Assembly: GCF_008831285.2 (NCBI RefSeq)
Contig: NC_045142.1
Coordinates: 13,158,716-13,222,715 of the forward strand
Direction of reading: 5' to 3'
DNA from: Nymphaea colorata
Lineage: Eukaryota > Streptophyta > Magnoliopsida > Nymphaeales > Nymphaeaceae
DNA length: 64,000 nucleotides
The notes beneath the pieces are model-generated. The model was not told where the DNA came from, did no database searches, and was given only the letters and a program-made list of their open reading frames with translations. Shown piece by piece: positions 34,118 to 48,939 of this stretch; the stretch's first letter is position 1, and every line of letters begins with the position of its first letter. A program made the position numbers and the translations under genes.

Positions 34118-37100
34118 TCAGTGGCTTGTCGCCAAGGCAGTTACCAGTAGCCCGAGGATGAGAAAAGGTTGGGCACTAGCCTACACAGAGCAGGAAGAAT
34201 TGCATGTAAGCTTATAATATATGAAAGGGAAAATTCCATTTTAGAACCTACCGTTTGGCCACAATCCTATATATGGGTTCATGTTTTCCTTTTCCCTGAT
34301 ACAATCCTAAATTTTCCTGATAACTACCAAAAGGGAGCCTCAAGTTAAATCATGCGATCCTGACGAAATGTGAACTTACGTTTTGCAACATTGTTCTTTT
34401 AAGGTAAAAGTGCTAATTTATACACGGACTGTCATTCCCTTCATGTTATTGATATTTTAACTAGTTAAGTGATACTTGAACTAGAGTTAAGAAAGTCAAA
34501 TCATTCTTTGATCAGTGTGGGTAAAAAATAAGGCCCATATCAGGAAAATCAAACAACCTAAGGCCCGCACTTGGGATTAAGACCAAAATATAGTCACCTA
34601 AATGGAAATTTTTCAATGTAAAACTATGCGGTATGAACAGGAAAAATAACACACCTGGTACTTGACATCATACTTGACTGGGTCCTTTAGGAAATACTGG
34701 AACTGTAAAAACAACAATGAGAGATTAATTGGACTGTGGACTTTGACATGGTATATCCAATGATTTTGATAAAGCATAATCACCAAATGTGCCCTTTGCT
34801 TAACTAAAAATTCAGCACAAATAAGAGACTGAAAGATGCTCCTGAAGAAACTATTGGAGGGAACAGGAAGATGAAGCGATAGAAATCAATGTCCATATGA
34901 CAACTAAAATGTGGACAGTAACAGCATCACCTGGAAAATTACTTGAGGAGCAATCAAACCAAGTAATGCCAGTGCATAGTATGGCTTATCAGCTCCCAAA
35001 AGGTAACCTGCCATGATAAACAAGAGAAAACAATTAACACCACAATCATTATGATTCATTTTCTCTATTGTGGGTTTTAGGGATAAAAGCAGGTCAGCTT
35101 CAGACTGCATAACCTACAAGGACTTGGACTGAGATCAGATGGGGAAAAGAGATACTAGTTATAATCCATTAATTAATTCAATAAACATACACAAAGAAAC
35201 AAGGATACACATTCAGCTAGCCTGGCTTTAGATTTATTGAACCCGAAATGATTGAACCACAATTTATGGGACACTGAGATGGATCTGATCCACTGACACC
35301 CCAATAAGTTACACTGCCACCATCATTATTTTATTTACACTTGCACTAAATGTAACAAGTTTATGTCACTGGTCACATGCTTCCACCCTGGAAACTTTTA
35401 CATTTTCCATTTACCGTTATTATCGCTTGACAATATACATTGGTGAAAAGTCATGCAGAAACAGTCACAGTTCACAAAAAGGGCTGCAATGACGCAAACT
35501 TAGTGATGTCAACTACTAGAGAACAATGAACTTGCTAAAATGCATTAAAAAAATATTTGATTTTAACAAGGTTTGTCGAATCAGCCATCAGTATTATTGA
35601 TCTTAATGTTATTATTAGCATGATTAGTATATCAAAGAGAATGAATAGCCAAGAGAGTTTAGCTACGAAATGCATATTGGTTGAAAACAAAATTTAGTTT
35701 CAAAGCCATTCATTAGCACCCAAAACAACACATCAGATATATAAGATTGAATTACATGATAAACATTTTTCAAAGAGCTAAGAAGTTCATGACCATAAGA
35801 AGCACAGAAGAAAATCATCTTAACAAGTGGGAGAGAATTTCCATACCAGCAACCGCCAACTGAGTCACGTCAATTGCACCAACACATATCCACTTTGCAG
35901 TATCAATGCCAAATGCTACTGGCAATGACTGCAAGAGAGTATGGCGAGAGACAACATTATGCGAGAAAATTAGTTGTTACTAGACTTATATTTCATATGC
36001 AATTTTAATGATATTTAGAACTTAAGAGTCAAAATTAAGCGGCAAACCTTCAACCCTAGTGCCCTATCTCCCTCAATGCTTTTGAAGTCATTTACTATGG
36101 CTATACCAAGCTGCATTTCCAAAAGGCAAAAACCTTTTTAGTGTGGCATCCACACATGGAAAGATCAAAGACCACAGAAAAAAAAAAAATCAAAGCATAC
36201 ACCGGCAATGCTATACAAGAGAGTCAACACGATTATGTCACTCGTTAGATTCCCAAATAAAGCTTGGCCTGCCCACCTGTTCATAAAATAATGAACTGGA
36301 TCCAGTTATCCATAATTGTAATTATTTTACATGATAAAGAAACAATATACTGTTATAAGAATGTCATGATGCAAAGTACATTATATCCAACTACCTCTAT
36401 GTCAAGATCCAGTTGCAAAGAGAAGTACACTGACATACCAGGGCAAACTGATGTAGCTTGCTCCAAGAGCAAAGTTACCAATCCATCCATTCTGCTTGAG
36501 CTGAAAATGAAAAGATCCTTTTGATCACAACATGTGTGTGCATTTGTATCGATATATTAGAAGTAAAACCATTTGTTCAATAGATGTTTCTTTGGAGGAA
36601 GACCCAAACCTTCAAAGGTGGAGCAGAGTATATGTATGAAAGTAAGGATCCACCGAGAGCAAGATAAAAAATTGTTGGAAAGGTATGGCCGGCCTATAGT
36701 TTAGAAAGTAATAAAGACAATAAGTTGACATGCAATTAATATATGAGAATATGCCAAATAAGAAGGCTCCACACAACACATCAACTCACCCATAGGTCCA
36801 ACAAACCACCCAAGCCAAGGCCTCCTAGAAGCAGCAACCAAATTTGAGTTATAACCTGCAAGAGCATCCAGATTATCTCATTCAAGTGCTCAAGTGCCAT
36901 TGCGACAAACAGAAATAATTGGCAAAGACTCATGAATACAATGACTCCAAGGTATTACAGCCTACATCCCGCAAAGATGGACATGGACATATGTACAGAA
37001 TGATAGGTAATCTTTGCTAAAGAACAGAAATCCTTTTTCTGAAACTAGGACTTGACAACATGATCACATACCATGGTTACAGGCACACAAACAGTGTACG

Positions 37101-38443
37101 TGTATGCATATTGCAAGCATTCAGGTGCATGTCTATTTGAATATAACACTAACTCTTCAAAAGAGTTTATCCACTTGAGTCCACATGACTCAAGTGCAGG
37201 TGAAGTAACAAATAATTTGCTTTATTTTTTGATGAATCAGTCAAAAGTCATAGCTTGTCAATTGCCAAATTGTTAATTTTGTGGACAATTCATACATATA
37301 CACACATACTGCAGCCATATTTGTCTGAAAAGTGCTGCACCCATACCTTGCACCTGTATAACATAGATGCGAATACATTCACATGCACGGCATGACTATA
37401 TACACAACTTTTAATCAAAAACTGCAATGAGAATCTTAAGTACAAATACTTGAAAAACTAAGACCTAAACTGAAAACTGAAAGGCCATTTTAATCTGGTA
37501 AATGAACAAAAAAAAGCAACCAAGACCATGACAATGTTAAGGACGCAATGTCAATTATGCTGAAGATTGATTGATGTCTCTGACATGTCATGTTGTGTTT
37601 AAGTATCCTGCTGCATTGACTAGGAATAGCATACAGAATGAACTCTCATGAAAACTTTGACCACATTATCATGTAAACAAGTGAGTGTTTGCCTACATAT
37701 GTCACCATTCGCTCCCTGTTCATTCTAGAAGCCCTGGACTTATAAACTGAAAGCATCACTATTGGTTAACCCACAAAAGGGAAAGTCTCAAGGACACACC
37801 TAATTTGATGAAAACAAAAAAAAAATCAATATTATTAAAAACACACAGGTTTTGCTCTGTTATTCAAAAATAACCTTCTGTCAATCATGCCCTAGGTTGT
37901 TACTAAATTAAGCTGGGTTAATTAATGAAATGACTTAAATACCCTTGATATAAATGAATGTCATTTTGATTAGTTTTCTATTGACCTCTTTGACCATATA
38001 AAATGAATTTCAGTTCATGTCCATGAACTTTAGGCACCAGGGATTAAATCCATGGTTCTCAAATCCACAGTTTACCAGAACTATGGACTCAAGGTAGGTC
38101 CCTCGTTAAATCAGATTCTTGGGTCTAAGATCCTGGGTAATCAAATGTCCCCCTGAAGATTTCCACATTATTGCAATCAATAGTTTCTTACAACCCTGCC
38201 AAAGATATGAAAGAAGTACCTATCCAAAAGAAAGAAAAAAAAATCATGTGGACAAAAAGACCATCCTAAAAGTTGGCCTAAAGAAACTCTACATTCATGC
38301 TACACAAAACCTCTCAGTTAATTTAAAATTTTGCAAAGTGGTTTAGATCCCATCTTCTAATGTTTTGACCTTTTGAACCATTAGAACTCCAATTATTAAA
38401 GATACCATCAAATAGTATCAAACATATGGGGTCTAGACCAGGT

Positions 38444-38504
<61 letters not shown>

Positions 38505-41500
38505 GATAGCATCAAATAGTATCAAACATATGGGGTCTAGACCAGGTCCTATATATATATATATATATACTTTCTTTATATGGCATGTTATTTTCATTGT
38601 TCATATTTTAGCACATTGTTGTCCTTTAATGTACTAAGCTTCAACAAGACCCATACTGGAACTCGTGACCATTTATCTCCTTCTTGTCCTCTTTCTCTTG
38701 TTTCATGTGGTTGACAAAATTCAGGTGATGCAACAGAAATCTAACAAGCTATTGAAACAGCGTTAGGTCCCAGGTCTGTGATTGCTTCCAAAAGGGATAA
38801 CTCTTGAGATCTCAATCTTCTTTAAGTCAAGGTTTGCACCTTTTTCTGAAATCTTGCTTCTTCCTTTTCTTGTTGTGTCCTATGCAAAAATCTGTTTTTT
38901 TTTTCAATCTGCTTTGCATCAATCTATCAATCTCCTCGTTGATCTCTTTCTTGCTAGTAATTGTTCATAAATCCCCAATTTTCCTATCTGTAAACCCTAA
39001 TTACTGCTTCTGCTCTTTCTCCCTTCCCAAAGCATCTGCTTTTGTCTCTATCCATACAATAAATAAGTCTTCTTTCTGCTCGTCTTTGTTCTTGTCCATG
39101 TACCAAATTTTGACCTAAATTTGTTAGCATTTTTTGTTGTGTTGGAGATGCATTCTTAGTCTATTGATTCAAGAATCAAGCTTCTTCATTACTTACAAAT
39201 GAAAGAGATTTACGAACCCAGAATTTGCAAATTCTGATCTCAAAATTCTCACAGAACTTCAGTAGAGAATATGACTGAATGTAAACAATACTCAGTCAGT
39301 TGCACACACAAAACATTCTCACAAAAAAGAAAATAAATCTGCATTCAAGTGGAAGGAATTACATAACTCTCACAAAGAGAGCTCCCAAAAAGCTCAGTTT
39401 ACAAGATGTATGTAGAAATATGAACAAGGAAAGGAAGAGGAACAACGATCACGATGTAACGTGGAAAACCCTCAACACGAGGGAGAAAAAACCACGAATG
39501 AGGAGGAGTCGGTGCCCACTAGCCGCCAGACTCTCTCTCTCCTTAGATTATCATTAACACATAAGGATTAGGGTTACATGACTTAAGTAGTGCCCAACAC
39601 GGGCTACAAGATGGGTCGGGTATGGATCCGGACCCGAAACATACGATCTATCAACACTCCCCCTCAAGTTGGGCATACATATCAAACATGCCCAACTTGG
39701 ATACATTCCTCTCAAATGAAGCTGAAGGAAGAGCTTTCGTCAAAACATCAACAGTTTGGTCTTCAGACTTCATGTAAGGTAAGATCAACTCTTTCGCATC
39801 AATTCTTTCCCGAATGAAGTGACGATCAATTTCAACATGCTTTGTTCTGTCGTGAAGAACAGGATTGTTGGCTAAGTTGATTGCAGACTTGTTATCACAA
39901 TACGTCTTCATAGGTCCTTCAATCTATATTCCAATGTCAGTCAACAATATCTTCAACCATAGTAATTCTGACACTCCCATAGCAACTGCCCTATATTCTG
40001 CCTCTGCACTAGATCTAAAGCAAACATCCTGTCTCTTGCTTCTCCATACAACAAGGTTTCCTCCCAAGTAGACATAGTACCCTGTAGTAGATCGTCTGGT
40101 ATCACCACAACCTGCCCAATCCGCATCAAAATAGCCCTCGATTTCCACAGTCTCTTGTTTCACATACAGGAGTCCCTTGCCAGGATTTTTCTTCAGGTAG
40201 CATAGTACTCTGTCCACAACCTTCAGATGTGCATCGGTTGGTGCATGCATGAATTGGCTCAAAACATTCACTGCAAAGGTGATATCAGGTCACGTGAGGG
40301 TAAGATAAATCAACTTCCCAACCAGACGTTGATATCTTCCCTTGTCTTCTTCACAGAGAGGCTCTCCATCTCTAAGACTCAACTTGTGCCCAGTGTCAAA
40401 TGGGGTAGGAGTAGGTCTACATCTCAATTTACCAGTTTCTTATATTTCCTTTGGTTTAGTACAAGACCAGTACTAGACCTAGCAACCTCCATACCAAGAA
40501 AATACATTAACTTGCCAAGATCTTTGAGATCGAATTCTATAGCCAGTAACCCTTTTAGCTTGATAATCTCCTCCTCATCATCTCCTGTGACAATCATGTC
40601 ATCTACGTAGACCAGCAGGAGAGTAACCCTACTCTCCTTTTTCTTCACAAACAGAGTGTGATCTTCATTTCCTTGTTTGTATCCATGACGTATCATCACT
40701 CTTCTCAGTCGTTCGAACCACGCTCTGGGCGATTGCTTAAGGCCATATAAAGCTTTTTTTAGCTTACAACATTTTTTTGGTTCTTCATATCCTGGAGGCA
40801 TATGCATATATACTTCTTCTTCGAGGTCACCATTGAGGAATGCATTCTTAACATCTAGTTGATACATCTTCCACTCCTTCATCACAGCTAGGGATATAAC
40901 CACTCTCACTGTCTTCATTTTCGCAACAGGAGCAAAGGTTTCCAAGTAATCAATTTCATATTTCTGGCTAAATCCCTTGGCCACAAGTCGAGCTTTATAT
41001 CTTTCAAGACTCCCATCTGGTTTGTACTTGATGGTATACACCCATTTGGATCCAACTAAGTGAGCGGCTTCAGGAATTTTCACCACTTCCCATGTCATAT
41101 TTCTTCTCAGGGCGTCTATTTCTTCTTTCATTGCATCAGCCCACTTGGAGTCACTTTGAGCTTTAGCAACAGTCCTGGGGATCACAGCCAAAGAAAGAGT
41201 AGAAATAAAACACTTGTAATCTTTTTCAAGTCTGGAATAAGATACAAAATTACCAATGGGGTGTTGAGTACATGACCTGACACCCTTTCTCAGGGCAATG
41301 GAAAGATCTTCATTCTTCTTTTCAACCTCATCATGAGTCTCCACAGTCTCCACGGTAGGACTTGGTTCATCCAGGGAAAGAGTGACATTAGGATTGGAAG
41401 TAGATCTAGCATCACAAGTCATCATCTCTATCTGAGTACCTCGTCTAGAGTAGAACTGTCCAAACAACCGAGGGCCTTCCTTCTCAATGCTAGTGTCACG

Positions 41501-44500
41501 CATTTCCTCCTTCTCAGGCACATCAACAGTAGTAAGCGATTCTGCTTTCTTGTAGTCCAAAAAATCTGTAAACTGAAGTTCCTGTCTCTGAGAATACTCT
41601 TCCCTGCCCATAGACTGCTCCCCCTGAAGAGGATTCTCACCAAAGTAAGAAGCATGTTCCAAGAAGGTAACATCCCTCGTAACATAAACTCGACCAGTAA
41701 TAGGATCAATACATTTGTATCCATTTTGCGTAGGAGAGTATCCAACAAAAACACCTTTGATAGACCTAGGATCAAGTTTCTTGACATTTGGACTGTGATC
41801 ATGGATAAAACATACACAACCAAAAACACGATGAGGAAGTAGGAATGGTGGACGACTGCTAAGAAGTAACGAGTGGGGAGTCATACCATTCAAAACACGA
41901 CTGGGCATGCGGTTAATAAGATAGGCACTAGTAAGAACTGCATCACCCCAATAGTGTTTAGGAAGATTTCTCTGAAACAAAAGAGCCCTGGTGACATTAA
42001 GAAGTTGACGATTTTTCCTTTCAGCTACCCCATTTTGAGGGGGGGTGTAACTAAAAGATGTCTCATGAACAATCCCCCTTTGTCTAAGAAACTCCTCAAC
42101 AGACTGACACATGTATTCACGGGCATTATCGGACCGGAAAGTTTTAACATTCGCACCATATTGGGTATGCACAAGAAGAATGAATGTTTCGATAATACGA
42201 GGAACCTCACTGCGGTCTTTTAACAGGTACACAAATGTAGCATGAGAGAAATCATCAATGAAAGTGATAAAATATTGAAAACCTTGACGGGTATGAATTC
42301 CCGAAGGTCCCCATACTTCAGAGTGAATCAGGGAAAAAGCTTCATTAACACAACTAGTAGAAAGAGGGTATGAAGCCCTCACATGTTTGGCAAACTGACA
42401 AACATCACAAGAAATGGAAGACAAATCAAAGGAGGAACACAAGTCTGGAAATAAATGTTTCAAAATCCCAAAAGGTAAATGCCCAAAACGTTCATGCCAG
42501 TACATAAAGGACTGAAAACAATCTTCTCTTCTCTTATCTGTCTTGCGGATCGCTGTCAGCAGAGCAGTAGCCACACGTATGGGAAGACGATATAATCCAT
42601 CAGAAGCTAAACCAATCCCAATCCTCTTCCCTGTCACCAAGTCCTGCAAAACACAGCGATCGGCAAAGAAAATAAGTTCACAATTCAATTCTTTAGTAAG
42701 TCTACTGACTGACAAAATATTTAAAGGAAACTGGGGGACATGTAATGCGCCCTGCACATGAAATTTGTCCAACAAGGACAGAGTGCCTTCGCCTGCCACA
42801 CAGGTAGAGGAACCATCTGCAAGAGAAACACGTTCCCTTCTCGAGGACAACTTATACTCATGAAACAATGTTGGATTACCTGTCATGTGATGAGTAGCAC
42901 CACTATCGACAATCATTCCCCCACAGAAGAGTTACCTTTATTGCCAATAAAGGCAAGAGCATGATTAGTTGTAGTCTCCTCTGAGGTCTCGATCTTGTGG
43001 ACATCGATCCTGCCCAAATAAGTCATTAGTTCACGAAGCTGATTCGCCGAAATAGAAAGTTTTTCCCCACTGGATTTGGGCGCCTCAGGCCCAGGTGTTT
43101 TCCCACTAGAAGACCTCCCTCTATTTCCTTTCTTGTCTGGATAGAGATCCCAACAGTAATCGACGGTGTGACCCGTCTTCTTGCAGTGTGTGCATCGGCG
43201 AGGGGGTCTAGCCAAGCCTCCAGGTCCACGGCTCACAAGGGCTGATCTCTCATGAGAGAGACCAAGATCCCTCTTGCTTTCATTGGTGACCAGCCTTCTC
43301 TGTTCTTCTGCTTCAACAACCGACGTCTTCAATACTGGACACCTCTCCAGAATTCAGAATCTGGCTCCGAACACCTTCAAACTCATCATTTAAGCCAGCT
43401 AAAAATAGGAACACTCTGTTTTCCCATTTCTGGGCAATGTAAAGTGCCTGATCTTGGGGACAGTGCCACAGAATATCAGAGTGATAGTCAAGTTCTTCCC
43501 ACTTGGCTTTCAAAGCCCCATAGTATTATGCAACAGAAGAGTTCCCTTGGCAGAGGTTATAAACAATCTTCATTACTTGATAAGTGCGACCGTCTTCTTC
43601 TGGCCATACATTTGCTCAAGGACCACCCACATGTCCCGTGCAGTCTTCTTCCGAAGGATAAGAGGCTGAATCTCAGCGGAGATAGAGTTGACAATCCACG
43701 TTTTTACTTGATTGTCCTCAAGGAACCAAGTGTGCCACACATCACTTGTTCTTGCTGGTTCAGGGTTGCTCCCGTCGACATAGGCCATGCGACCACGGCC
43801 AGCAATCCCCATAGTCATAGCCGGCGACCACGAGAAATAGTTCTCCTTTGTGAGGCGATCTGATTTCAATTTGACTGACCATCGACGAGGAAGAAGAGGC
43901 TGCCATAATGACAAACCCACACAACGACGAGAGCAACAAGGGCAGGGAGCAACTGCAGCGTGGAAGACGGCGGCGTCGGGAGAAGGGCGGAGCGTGAGGT
44001 GCTTGGCGGCAGCGGGAGCAGAAAACGGAGGCGGGAGCAGAGCAGCGCAGAAACCCTCGGCGGCGCAAGAGCAGAGGGCAGCGCTTGCCGAGCACAGGAG
44101 GACGAGCGGCGGAAGGGCGGACGACCGCAGTCGGACGGGCGACGGGAGGGCGGACGGCGGCAGACGGACGGGCGACGAGAGGGCGGACGGCGGCAGACGG
44201 CGGACATCTTGGAGTCGAACGACGGTGATGAGCAGTGACTCCGTCAGACAATAAATAGTGCGGGGTGCCTCCTCCAACACGTTAATGCCGGAACTTCACG
44301 GCTCTGATACCATGTAGAAATATGAACAAGGAGAGGAAGAGAAACAACGATCACGATGTAACGTGGAAAACCCTCAACACGAGGGAGAAAAAACCACGAA
44401 TGAGGAGGAGTCGGTGCCCACTAGCCGCCAGACTCTCTCTCTCCTTAAATTATCATTAACACATAAGGATTAGGGTTACATGACTTAAGTAGTGCCCAAC

Positions 44501-47500
44501 ACGGGCTACAAGACGGGTCGGGTATGGATCCGGACCCGAAACATACGATCTATCAACAATATACATAAAGTCTTATAAATGAGAAAGGAAAAAAAGAGCT
44601 ATTGGGACTTCCAACGGCTAGAAAATGTAGCCATTGGATGTCCCAACAGCTACTAATACGGCTGCATAAAGCAGCACAAAACAGAAGTAAAAAACACAAA
44701 AATATGACAAAAGAATAAGAGCTACAAAACTAAATTCTAAAACAAATAATCATGTTAAATCCTAAGACATGTATCCTAACAACAAAAGATCAAACATTTT
44801 CTTGCATTAAAACAGGCCAAATAGCAGAGTGATAAGATTGCTTACTGATCAGACATGCAATCTAGTTGTTAATCAATTCTATTCTCCAAATTTGATACAA
44901 GAAAGGGAAAGAAGGAAAAAGAAAAGAGAGAACAAAGAATGAGAGAACTCTTACCAATTGAACTGTGGCTGTGTTGAACTGTAGCCTTAAAACTGTCATA
45001 TAGTCCACAAGTCACCCTTTTCTTCCAGTCACGTTTCTTACATTTGTGTCATTACCAATCTTTCAATTTGATTCTTCTCATTCTCAATCTAATCTTTCAT
45101 CGAATTTCCCGAACAAATTGGTTTATGAGAAATTCAACAACTTCTTGACTTGGAAAAGATAGATTACTTCCTTCACCAAGAACCAAGATCTCTTTACACA
45201 CCTAAAATGGATTCAAAAGACATAACCTTTATCATCAAACGGCTCTATCTAACTGTGCCCTTAAAACTGTCATCTCATGCACAATTCTTCCTTCTTCCGT
45301 CGTCATTTTTCTTTTGTGCCATTTCTCATCCTTCGATTATGGATTCTAATCATTCTCCATCTCAACTTTCATTTAATTCTTTTAGCCAAATGGTTTATGA
45401 GAAACTCAATGATTGTAAGTTCTTAACTTAGAAAAGATGGACGGCTTCCGACCCACCAAAATTCATCACTAGAAACTAAAGATGAAACAGGATTGCCTCC
45501 AACAAATATTCTTCGGATTTTTGTCTCTTGGATCAAGATCAAGCTTGCCCACACTAGCATGGACTATGCAACACAAACTCTTCAAAAAGGCTGTCACACC
45601 CAAGTTGACATGACTCAGGTGTGGTTGTGGCTTGAGTGCAGCAGGAACAAATTGCTTCCTTTCCAGTTCGATCATTGATAAAACTCGAAGCTTATTAAGC
45701 AAAAACAACAAAATTAACAAAAGATAAGTTATGTTTTTATCATCTAAAGAAAAAGTGTTCTGTCACATCTGCACCTGAGATGTGTTGACTCAGGTGTTAA
45801 CAGATAACTTTGTGAGGATGCTTATTAGTTCATTTCAAACTGACTTGCAAATATTTCACCACCTCCCTTTATCGTTCTCTCATTCTCTCTTTCTCCCTCT
45901 CACTCTGTATGCCTGTGTGTGTTAGCTTTATGAGGATGTTTACTTGCTTAGTAGTTTTTTTAAACTGACACAAATCAACCACATAACAATTAATAAGTGA
46001 TGAATCTTACAGATTTTCCAATTCTTGCCCAGGTAACAACACAAAAACTCCACCTCAGTGTCCCTGTAGCCAAAGATTAGCAGTAACCATATTTCATAAG
46101 ATACCTGACATTCTCTTTCTCTCTCTACAATCATCTTGCAACTCTTAACTTATAGTTGTAACTTTAAGCGGATACTTAATAGTTTTAAAACTTCGAAAGT
46201 CACAATCAACTGTATAATTATTAATGACTAATGAGTTTCACAGCTTCTCCAATTATGCATTCAAAATACAATAAATGTTCCACTTCAGTGTTCGTTGCGT
46301 TGCCACAGATTAGCAGTAACCATATTTCATTGGATACCTGACAAACTTTTACTTTTAGGATAATCTATGATAGTTTTGTCAAAAGTTTCAAATAGCAAGT
46401 TCCAAATATTACAACTCTTCGCAATTTTCCATACCCAGAGACACACTAAATAGAGTAATTATTCTAGTTCAATGTCCTTTTGACTACTATACCTCTTATA
46501 TGAATAATCCGTTCACATAAACATATAGGAACATGAACTTACAATAAGTCTAAGCCCACACAACAGAAATGCCAACGAGGAGAACAAGAAAAGAGATAAG
46601 GTGAACATACTAGTAATGACAGAACAAGACGGAACAAAAGATGAAGTATTGCCAGCATTACTCACAGGAGACTAATATTATGCATTATAAAATGAAGAAC
46701 CATATGTGAAAATAAAAGGAAAAAAATCTAGGTAGTAGTTTATGATTTTTAAACAAATATCAACCATAGTAATTATGATTTTCAAAGAAACGTACCTCAC
46801 TCTCACTTATGGCCCCGGATGGAATAGGACGATAAGGCTCATTGATTGCATCAATCTCTCGGTCATACCAATCATTCAAGGTCTGAAAACAAAGCAAGAC
46901 TTTCATGATAAGAATCGATTAAAGAGGTCGATTTCCCATGTATAATGTTGGATGAACCAAAAACATATTTTTTCCCACAATTTCATCAGGCATTAGAAAT
47001 TTCAGATCTGTAAAATCTTTATTACCAAGTCAGCATGGAATTCTTTAGTTAATCAAGAACTTCTTGACCAGTAAAACACTTAAGCACTTTTATCCTTGGC
47101 AAGAGTATGTTATGGCTGTGGTATGTTGTTAATGCATGAATTTACTTGTTAGTTATGCCCTATGAACGTTTATATAATGTAGGCTGTGTATACTTGTTTC
47201 ACCAAAATTGAGGTCAACTGATGAAAAAAATCCCACAAATCCAGGTTGAGTGAGCAAGCAGTAGCATGTTTTTCACATGTTAACGTAAATTAGTGGGTAC
47301 CTTTTATTGGCCAATAAAGATCATGCTCAAAGGATCATATAGTTTTGACTAATTGTTCCAGTCTCTGCTCTGCAAATCTGGTCAATGTGAAGTAGCATAA
47401 CACAGCCAGAGGAGACCTAAGCTCTTTTGTAGTAACAAAATAAACTGTGTTTTTCCTTTTTCTTTTTGAGGACCAGAAAAAGATGAATTACATGTGTCAT

Positions 47501-48901
47501 ATGTCAGGATCTACAAACTGCAACCATTGCCCACATGATGTAATGCTGTTCAGGGATCTAGTTCTCTTCAAGTTCAAACTGAGTGACTAATAGCTGTTGT
47601 CCAAAGAACTTCTCGGACAGAAAGCTGAGTCATAGTAATGTGGTTATGTTCTCCTGGTTAATGGCCAAAAAGATTGATACAATTAGCATCAGACCATCCT
47701 GATGGGTCACGGAAAGGAGTCGCTTAATGCAACTGATTTGCAAAATGAGATTGTGAAGGTTTGGTGTGACACTTGATCATGTTTTGCTCAACAGCTATGG
47801 CAGATCAATTCTTAGCAATACAAGTAGAGAAGTCAATCTCCCAATCTAAAAATTCCTTCATGTGCATTTAATGGAAGCCTGCACTAAGACATAGCACAGA
47901 AACCAGATCTTACTTTAGTTATTCATGTATTACACCTAAAATCTAATAAGACACATGCCAGTGATTTCATGTGTGTACTTGGATAACAAAGACTTCTCAT
48001 TGAAAGGCATGATGAAGCCTAAGCCACAAGGACTTGCCAAAATATTCACCAATTCTAGAGAGCAGGTGCAGCTCCATTGCAGTGTCAACGTACACAAGGT
48101 GAGTTTGGTGCAGTAAAGGAGTGTGAAACCTGACTCTAGCCAACAGCAAGTTGCTTGTAGTGAAAACGTCTCAAGTCAAATTGTCCATGTTTTGCTTTTT
48201 TATTTTTTTTATGGCACATGGTTTGACTCTCCCCACACATCCCCGCCCTTCTCACTCTTTTATGTTACATAGTTATTGATGATTTTGGTGATGACATTAA
48301 AAGCCTGAAAGATTTGATGAATAAAAGAGTTGTGATCTCAAAACGTTAAAACTTAATTATCTTATTGCTAATTTTGTTATTTCTTGGCATTTTTTCTATA
48401 TATACACACACACATATATATATGCCCTTGCTGCACAGAAACCCCCTGCACCTGCTGGGCAAAAATGTAACTTTTCTTTCTAGAATCATAAACAGTTGAA
48501 TACTTGCATCGGCAGATGGCAGGTTCATACTTCACATGTTAAAAGGATGACGTACTTTTAACTTTTGTATGAACCAAGAAAAATGCTTAAAGAGTGAACA
48601 TTATTGCTTACTGATAAACCTGGATTGATTAACTGATCAAACTTATTTATTTTATTTATTCCACTCTAAAAAGAACGTGTTCTAGAATATGAACATTACT
48701 GTTTACTGATAACAATCAATTATGCTAGAACAGGCAGTTATAAAGGCTGCCAACTAGTAAGAACCTACCAACCCAATAAGGTATTTATCATTTAATTTTT
48801 TGGGAAGTTATTTTACAGATGTCCACTTATTATATGAATTGGATGGTTGATGTTTTTGCAGTCATTCTTTGTCTTTCTTGAGAATATATAGGTGCGCGTG
48901 C

Positions 48902-48939
<38 letters not shown>

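Larger units (their letters stand above)
39411..44558 (-). mobile_element. Ty1/copia retrotransposon, near full-length, in CHLG intron 6
   Basis: A 5.1-kb element on the minus strand with two 246-bp TG...CA LTRs that differ at about four positions (98.4% identity). It has a 13-nt initiator tRNA-Met primer site and a GAGGGGGAG polypurine tract abutting the 3' LTR. Flanks are atgta (39406-39410) and atata (44559-44563), an imperfect 5-bp target duplication. Gag, protease, integrase, RT and RNase H all remain, but gag is frameshifted and stopped, pol lacks about 16 nt near 40436, and RNase H has stops. The insertion is recent but not autonomous. It belongs to the same family as the element at 12368-16329. 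Confidence 0.95.
39122..44781. repeat. possible older LTR-like sequence split by the copia insertion
   Basis: The sequence flanking the copia element on both sides reads as one AT-rich unit of ~510 bp. It would start TGTTAG at 39122 and end CTAACA at 44776-44781, the terminal inverted repeat style of an LTR. No target-site duplication, PBS or second copy was found, so a solo LTR is only one possibility. Confidence 0.3.
36856..46795 (-). other. CHLG intron 6, 9.9 kb, transposon-bearing
   Basis: This intron separates the exons ending GAISESE and starting VITQIW. It contains a duplicated AT-tract unit (38395-38569), a near full-length copia element in the gene's own orientation (39411-44558), two tandem gag-start-like fragments (44956-45480) and a diverged duplication at 45978-46112/46204-46346. 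The remaining ~3 kb has no recognisable gene. Confidence 0.85.

Noticed and set aside
43850-44254. Overlapping 90-235 codon open frames on both strands in the GC-rich block
   Set aside because: They are the product of the GC-rich copia leader and gag start. None has a domain except the minus-strand gag frame, and proline/arginine/alanine-rich shadows are expected there.
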